Of a stretch of DNA of 26,945 nt, positions 23,435 through 26,945 are shown piece by piece (the first letter of the stretch is position 1; the number at the start of each line of letters is the position of its first letter). Source of the stretch: SHZI01 sp964371995 (lineage in GTDB: Bacteria; Pseudomonadota; Gammaproteobacteria; Steroidobacterales; GCA-2729495); NCBI GenBank assembly GCA_964371995.1, contig CAYJPG010000032.1, positions 1-26,945 of the forward strand. Reading direction: 5' to 3'. Under the pieces are notes generated by a model. That model searched no databases, had not been told where the DNA came from, and saw nothing but the letters and a program-made list of their open reading frames with translations. The position numbers and the translations under genes are program-made.

Positions 23435-24265
23435 TCAGGAAAAGCAGTGCTCGGGTGCCGGGTAGCTCCGGTCCTTGATAGCCAGTACATAGGCCTGCAG
23501 GGCTTCCGGCGGCGAGGCGCTGCCGGTCATGAAATTCCGTACAAAGCGCGGCAGGCGACCCTGTGTAATACCCAGCATGTCGTAGAGCACCAGGATCTGC
23601 CCGTCGACATCCGGACCGGCACCGATACCGATCACCGGCACCGACACCGCATGGCGCACTGCCTGGCCGAGTTCATTAGGCACACACTCGAGCAACAGAA
23701 TGTCTGCACCGGCCTGCTCGAGAGCAACGGCATCCTCAAGCATCTGCTCAGCCTGTGCCTGCTCCCGACCCTGGACCTTGAAGCCACCGATCTTGTGTAC
23801 CGACTGCGGACGCAGCCCGAGATGCGCACAGACCGGAATATCGTGCTGGGCGAGATGCTCGACGATACCAACCTGACTGGCGCCACCTTCGAGCTTCACC
23901 ATCATCGCTGCGCCTTCCTGCATGAGCCGTACGGCGTTTTCGAGCGCCTGCACCGGCGTCGTGTAACTCATGAACGGCATGTCCGCCATCAGGAACGCAC
24001 GGCTGAGGCCACGCCGTACCGCGCGCGAGTGATAGATGATGTCCTGCACGGTTACCGGAACCGTCGTGTCATGCCCCTGGATCACCATCCCCAGCGAATC
24101 GCCAACCAGCACGATATCCGTACCGGCGCGATCAACCAGATGCGCGAAACTGGCATCGTAGGCAGTCAGACAGGCGATCGGTTCGCCCCGGTCTTTCATC
24201 GCCCGCAATGACGAAACATTGACCGGCGCTTCCGCCATGTCGCGCTGCTGTAACTGCTTGTACAT
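23435..24265 (-). CDS. panB: 3-methyl-2-oxobutanoate hydroxymethyltransferase
   Basis: PanB transfers a hydroxymethyl group from methylene-tetrahydrofolate to ketoisovalerate, the first step to pantothenate. The 276-residue protein has ACLTAYDASFAHLVD, LVGDSLGMVIQGHDTTVPV with the metal-binding Asp, FLMADMPFMSY, VKLEGG, CAHLGLRPQSV and LLLECVP with the catalytic Glu. ATG 24265 has TGGAG five bases upstream, which the alternative ATG 24238 lacks. It follows the deoxynucleoside kinase gene by 20 bases. The need for a folate cofactor fits its closeness to folK. Confidence 0.97.
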   Translation of the reverse strand: MYKQLQQRDMAEAPVNVSSLRAMKDRGEPIACLTAYDASFAHLVDRAGTDIVLVGDSLGMVIQGHDTTVPVTVQDIIYHSRAVRRGLSRAFLMADMPFMSYTTPVQALENAVRLMQEGAAMMVKLEGGASQVGIVEHLAQHDIPVCAHLGLRPQSVHKIGGFKVQGREQAQAEQMLEDAVALEQAGADILLLECVPNELGQAVRHAVSVPVIGIGAGPDVDGQILVLYDMLGITQGRLPRFVRNFMTGSASPPEALQAYVLAIKDRSYPAPEHCFS

Positions 24266-24285
24266 CTGTACTCCAGGAAGCGCAC

Positions 24286-24933
24286 TCAGGCGAGCGCTGA
24301 AACAACCGGATTAAAAAAATGCCGGCCGCTGCGGATGCGTTCGATCTGCGCCAGCAGCATTTCGAAGTGTTCGTCATTATGTACCGGGTCAATGACAGCT
24401 GCATTCACTATCAACAGCGGTGCCGCCGCGTAATCGTGGAAGAAACGCGCGTAGCCCTCGGCAAGGCGCTCCAGGTAACGCCGGCCGATGCGCCGCTCTG
24501 CATCGATACCGCGGCGTGAAATCCTGAACAGCAACGTATCCACCGGCGCCTGCAGATAGACCACGAGATCCGGCACGGGTGGCGAAAAAGCCAGGGATTC
24601 AGCCACCTTGTCATACAGGGACAGCTCGTTCTGCCCGAGGTTGATCTCGGCAAACAGGCGATCCTTGTCCATCAGATAATCTGAAATCCTGGTGTCTGAA
24701 AAAATATCCGCCTGCCGCAACTGCTCAATCTGCTGCACACGCTGGAAGAGGAAAAACAGCTGGGTCGGCAACGCCGCCCGGTCCGGCTCACGATAGAAGC
24801 GCTCCAGAAAGGGATTGGTTTCCGGTTCCTCGAGCAACAGCTCTGCGTTCAAGGCAGCCGCAAGCCGCCGCGCAAGGCTCGTCTTGCCGACGCCGATGGG
24901 ACCTTCAATCGCTATGTAACGGGAATTGGCCAT
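24286..24933 (-). CDS. Deoxynucleoside kinase (dNK/dGK family)
   Basis: This 215-residue protein belongs to the deoxynucleoside kinase family: it opens MANSRYIAIEGPIGVGKTS with the P-loop at 11-19, has Glu-Glu-Pro near 35-37 and the DRLFAE motif (91-96) that helps bind the sugar and base, and a lid region rich in Arg (RISRRG, then ERRIGRRYLERL). Such enzymes phosphorylate deoxynucleosides for salvage; the specificity cannot be read from the sequence. As I recall, a gene of this type is often found between folK and panB in gammaproteobacteria outside the enterics. It lies 59 bases after folK. ATG 24933 has no clear Shine-Dalgarno. Confidence 0.88.
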   Translation of the reverse strand: MANSRYIAIEGPIGVGKTSLARRLAAALNAELLLEEPETNPFLERFYREPDRAALPTQLFFLFQRVQQIEQLRQADIFSDTRISDYLMDKDRLFAEINLGQNELSLYDKVAESLAFSPPVPDLVVYLQAPVDTLLFRISRRGIDAERRIGRRYLERLAEGYARFFHDYAAAPLLIVNAAVIDPVHNDEHFEMLLAQIERIRSGRHFFNPVVSALA

Positions 24934-24992
24934 GCCGGCGAAATATTGTTGTTATGGTTGATTAAAGGCACGCGATAACAGTATCAGTCAAA
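24934..24992 (-). promoter_or_regulatory. A/T-rich gap, possible promoter for dgk-panB-panC
   Basis: This 59-base gap is clearly more A/T-rich than its surroundings. On the minus strand it has TTGACT, then 19 bases, then TTTAAT, a promoter-like pair with a spacer two bases longer than ideal. It could drive dgk-panB-panC separately from pcnB-folK. Confidence 0.35.
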
Positions 24993-25493
24993 TTACCCGA
25001 CCAGCTCCAGTGCTGAACGGTTGATGGCAGCAGCCAGTTCAGCCACTGCGCCCAGGCCCGGTATGCGCAAGCCCGGCGCGACTTCCAGCAGCGGCAACAA
25101 TACAAAATTCCGCGCCGCAATGCCCGGATGAGGAATCTCCAGCTGCTCGGACTTCAGTTTCATTTCGCCGTAGACCAGCAAATCGAGATCTAGTGTACGT
25201 GCTGCCCAGCGCTGGCTCTCCGTCCTGTCACGCCCGTGCGCCCGTTCGATCGCCTGCAGGGCATCAAGCAGTCTCTGCGGCTCAAGGCGGGTCAGAATTG
25301 CAGCCACCGCGTTCAGATAGTCGGGCTGTGCCAGCTCGCCAAGCGGCGGACTCCGGTACAGGCGGGAGCGGGCCACAAGACGACTGGAGGGCAATTCCGC
25401 CAGCTCGGCAAAGGCTCGCCTCAGCTGGGCTGCCGGATCATCGAGATTGCTGCCGAGTCCTATATAGGCAGGCAGCCAGGTTTCTGCCGGCAC
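24993..25493 (-). CDS. folK: 2-amino-4-hydroxy-6-hydroxymethyldihydropteridine pyrophosphokinase (HPPK)
   Basis: FolK transfers pyrophosphate from ATP to hydroxymethyl-dihydropterin in folate synthesis. From GTG 25493 it has 166 residues. Motifs are AYIGLGSNLDDP, SRLYRSPPLGELAQPDYLNA and the HPPK signature RWAARTLDLDLL with its metal-binding aspartates, then IPHPGIAARNFVLLPL. I chose this GTG because GAGGGGG (25506-25500) lies just upstream; the longer open frame to 25625 runs through pcnB and has no family similarity. The start is 11 bases after the pcnB stop. Confidence 0.96.
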   Translation of the reverse strand: MPAETWLPAYIGLGSNLDDPAAQLRRAFAELAELPSSRLVARSRLYRSPPLGELAQPDYLNAVAAILTRLEPQRLLDALQAIERAHGRDRTESQRWAARTLDLDLLVYGEMKLKSEQLEIPHPGIAARNFVLLPLLEVAPGLRIPGLGAVAELAAAINRSALELVG

Positions 25494-25504
25494 AGCAGAC
25501 CCCC

Positions 25505-26827
25505 TCAGGAGGCAGATGCGGCCGGTCGCCGCCGGCGACGGCTGCGTGATCCCTGCCGTTGGACCTGCCCGCCGAATTCCTTCTGCTGCTCCTCGGGCGA
25601 CATCGTCTGGATCGTCGTCCACCATTCCACCAGCTCGGGCGTGACTTCACCAAGCTCCAGACGCAGCACCAGCAGGTCGTATGCGGCCCGGAAGCGCCGG
25701 TGCTGGAGCAACACCCCGGTACGCCGCCCCTGTCGTCGCATGAAGCGCGGCTGCAGCTGCAACATTTCGCGCATCGGCACTGAAAAACGCCTGGGCAGAC
25801 TGACGCGCGTAATCTGCTCGTTGGTTACCTCCATACCGGCATCGATCAACGCCTGGTTCTCCGACATCTCGCCGGACTTGCACAGCACGGCAGCACGCTC
25901 TTGCACGGGACCCCAGAGAAACACGCCAAACAGGAACATCGGCGTTACCGGCAAGCCCTCGGCAATCCGGTGATCCGTGTTGGCCAGCGCGCGTTCGATG
26001 AAGCGCTGGCGTTTGCCGTCAGTATCGGCCGCCAGCCAGCGCGCGGTGGCAGGAAAAAGATGCTCCAGCAGCCCATGGGTACACAGCCGCCGGTAACTCG
26101 CCAGCGCGTGCCCGGTCGCAAAGACCTTGAGAAACTCGTCAAAGAGGCGCGCTGGCGGCATGTTATCGAGCAGGGGTGCCAGCTGCGCGATCGGCGCGGC
26201 CGTATCCGGATGGATTTCGAGGTTCAGCTTGGCTGCCAGGCGCACCGCACGGATCATGCGCACCGGATCTTCACGATAGCGCGTCACCGGATCACCGATC
26301 AGCCGGATACGGCCCTCGGCGATATCCTGCATGCCGTTCACGTAATCCCAGATCGAAAAATCAGCGATGTTGTAGTAGAGGGCATTGACGGTGAAATCGC
26401 GTCGCCAGGCATCCTCTTCGATCGAACCGTAGGAATTGTCCTTGAGGATGCGGCCGGTCACATCGAGGATCTGCCGATCTTCGCTCTCCTCGTCTTCGCT
26501 GCCGATACCGCGGAAAGTTGCGACTTCGATGATCTCGTCGCGAAAGCGCACATGTACCAGGCGGAAACGACGGCCGATGATGCGGCTGTTGCCGAAAACC
26601 GCGTGAACCTGTTCAGGGCTGGCATCGGTCGCGATATCGAAGTCCTTGGGCTGCCGGTTCAGCAGCAGGTCACGTACCCCGCCCCCGACGATGAAGGCCT
26701 GAAACCCGGCCTCCTTGAGGCGATACAGAACTTTCAGAGCGGCCCGCGAGATGTTCGCCCGCGAAATATTGTGTTCCGGGCGCGGAATGATGCGCGGAGC
26801 ATCCACGGGGAGACTGGCCTGATTCAA
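25505..26827 (-). CDS. pcnB: Poly(A) polymerase I
   Basis: PcnB adds A tails to RNA 3' ends and promotes decay. The 440-residue protein has the class II nucleotidyltransferase core: FIVGGGVRDLLLNRQPKDFD with metal-binding Asp62 and Asp64, then RRDFTVNALYYN and the downstream RNA-binding helices. A basic tail, SRSRRRRRPAASAS, ends the protein. The family includes CCA-adding enzymes; the length, N-terminal extension (PEHNISRANISRAALKVLYRL) and pcnB-folK neighbourhood favour poly(A) polymerase. The start is TTG 26827 with GGAG about seven bases upstream. E. coli pcnB also uses a poor start (AUU), which keeps its level low, so a weak start may be a shared control. Confidence 0.93.
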   Translation of the reverse strand: MNQASLPVDAPRIIPRPEHNISRANISRAALKVLYRLKEAGFQAFIVGGGVRDLLLNRQPKDFDIATDASPEQVHAVFGNSRIIGRRFRLVHVRFRDEIIEVATFRGIGSEDEESEDRQILDVTGRILKDNSYGSIEEDAWRRDFTVNALYYNIADFSIWDYVNGMQDIAEGRIRLIGDPVTRYREDPVRMIRAVRLAAKLNLEIHPDTAAPIAQLAPLLDNMPPARLFDEFLKVFATGHALASYRRLCTHGLLEHLFPATARWLAADTDGKRQRFIERALANTDHRIAEGLPVTPMFLFGVFLWGPVQERAAVLCKSGEMSENQALIDAGMEVTNEQITRVSLPRRFSVPMREMLQLQPRFMRRQGRRTGVLLQHRRFRAAYDLLVLRLELGEVTPELVEWWTTIQTMSPEEQQKEFGGQVQRQGSRSRRRRRPAASAS

Positions 26828-26839
26828 AAAAACTCCGAC

Positions 26840-26867
26840 TTGAGACTGCGGGCGGGCTGCCTATAAT
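26840..26867 (+). promoter_or_regulatory. Sigma-70 promoter of tRNA-Glu
   Basis: TTGAGA (26840-26845), a 16-base spacer and a perfect TATAAT (26862-26867) are followed by a GC-rich stretch, AGCCCCGC. Transcription should start near 26874, about 26 bases before the tRNA. The -10 lies in CTATAATAG, which reads CTATTATAG on the other strand and so offers a -10-like TATTAT towards pcnB. Confidence 0.75.
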
Positions 26868-26899
26868 AGCAGCCCCGCTTCGGCCGCGTAGCCGACAAA

Positions 26900-26945
26900 G
26901 CTCCCTTCGTCTAGCGGTTAGGACGCGGCCCTCTCAAGGCTGAAA
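26900..26945 (+). tRNA. tRNA-Glu (anticodon CTC), 5' part, cut by window end
   Basis: GCTCCCTTCGTCTAGCGGTT is the conserved beginning of bacterial glutamate tRNAs. The anticodon stem CGGCC/GGCTG (one G-U pair) encloses CTCTCAA, giving anticodon CTC (26933-26935), which reads GAG. The T-arm and the 3' acceptor strand lie outside the window, so the acceptor stem cannot be checked. Confidence 0.88.

Noticed and set aside
23228..24211. Plus-strand open frame of 327 codons opposite panC-panB
   Set aside because: It spans two genuine opposite-strand genes and their gap, and the composition is that of a reverse complement.
25901..26866. Plus-strand open frame of 321 codons opposite pcnB
   Set aside because: It is a shadow of pcnB and ends inside the tRNA-Glu promoter.

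Overview
This window is an ordinary, tightly packed stretch of core chromosome from a GC-rich gammaproteobacterium. The gene order tsaE-amiC-mutL-miaA-hfq-hflX-hflK-hflC-purA, then rnr-rlmB-rpsF-rpsR-(DUF2232)-rplI-dnaB-alr, is the classic gammaproteobacterial housekeeping order and resembles Pseudomonas more than E. coli: there is no priB, and a membrane protein sits between rpsR and rplI. A DUF6279-type lipoprotein and an endonuclease-type MutL suggest a non-enteric lineage, perhaps Steroidobacterales, Woeseiales or Xanthomonadales. That placement is inference. I see no insertion sequence, prophage, integrase, CRISPR array, toxin-antitoxin pair or defence system.

Layout from left to right. 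Positions 1-1060 (+): the 3' end of a PP2C-type protein phosphatase gene, then a protein with two FHA-like domains. Positions 1063-8888 (-): rnr, rlmB, rpsF, rpsR, a DUF2232 membrane protein, rplI, dnaB and alr in transcription order. Position 8975 (+): tRNA-Leu(CAG) with its own strong promoter, divergent from rnr. Positions 9092-19950 (-): tsaE, amiC, mutL, miaA, hfq, hflX, hflK, hflC, purA and a lipoprotein gene, preceded by nnr, which starts near 21422. Positions 21421-22557 (+): queG alone. Positions 22558-26827 (-): pcnB, folK, a deoxynucleoside kinase, panB and panC. Position 26900 (+): start of tRNA-Glu(CTC), cut by the window end.

The genes cover RNA metabolism (rnr, rlmB, miaA, hfq, hflX, tsaE, queG, pcnB), ribosome and replication (rpsF, rpsR, rplI, dnaB), the envelope (alr, amiC, lipoprotein), membrane proteolysis control (hflKC), DNA repair (mutL), and nucleotide and cofactor supply (purA, nnr, panB, panC, folK, dgk). 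Spacing is very tight: several genes overlap by 1-22 bases and two convergent pairs are separated by 0 or 2 bases. No gene-free stretch exceeds about 135 bases. Many starts are GTG or TTG, and several were chosen here from Shine-Dalgarno sequences or remembered family N-termini.

I did not find an undescribed system. The points most worth a second look are the PP2C-FHA pair cut by the left edge, a possible extended Hfq start, symmetrical promoter elements at divergent gene pairs, and two uncharacterised proteins (DUF2232 and DUF6279) embedded in essential operons.
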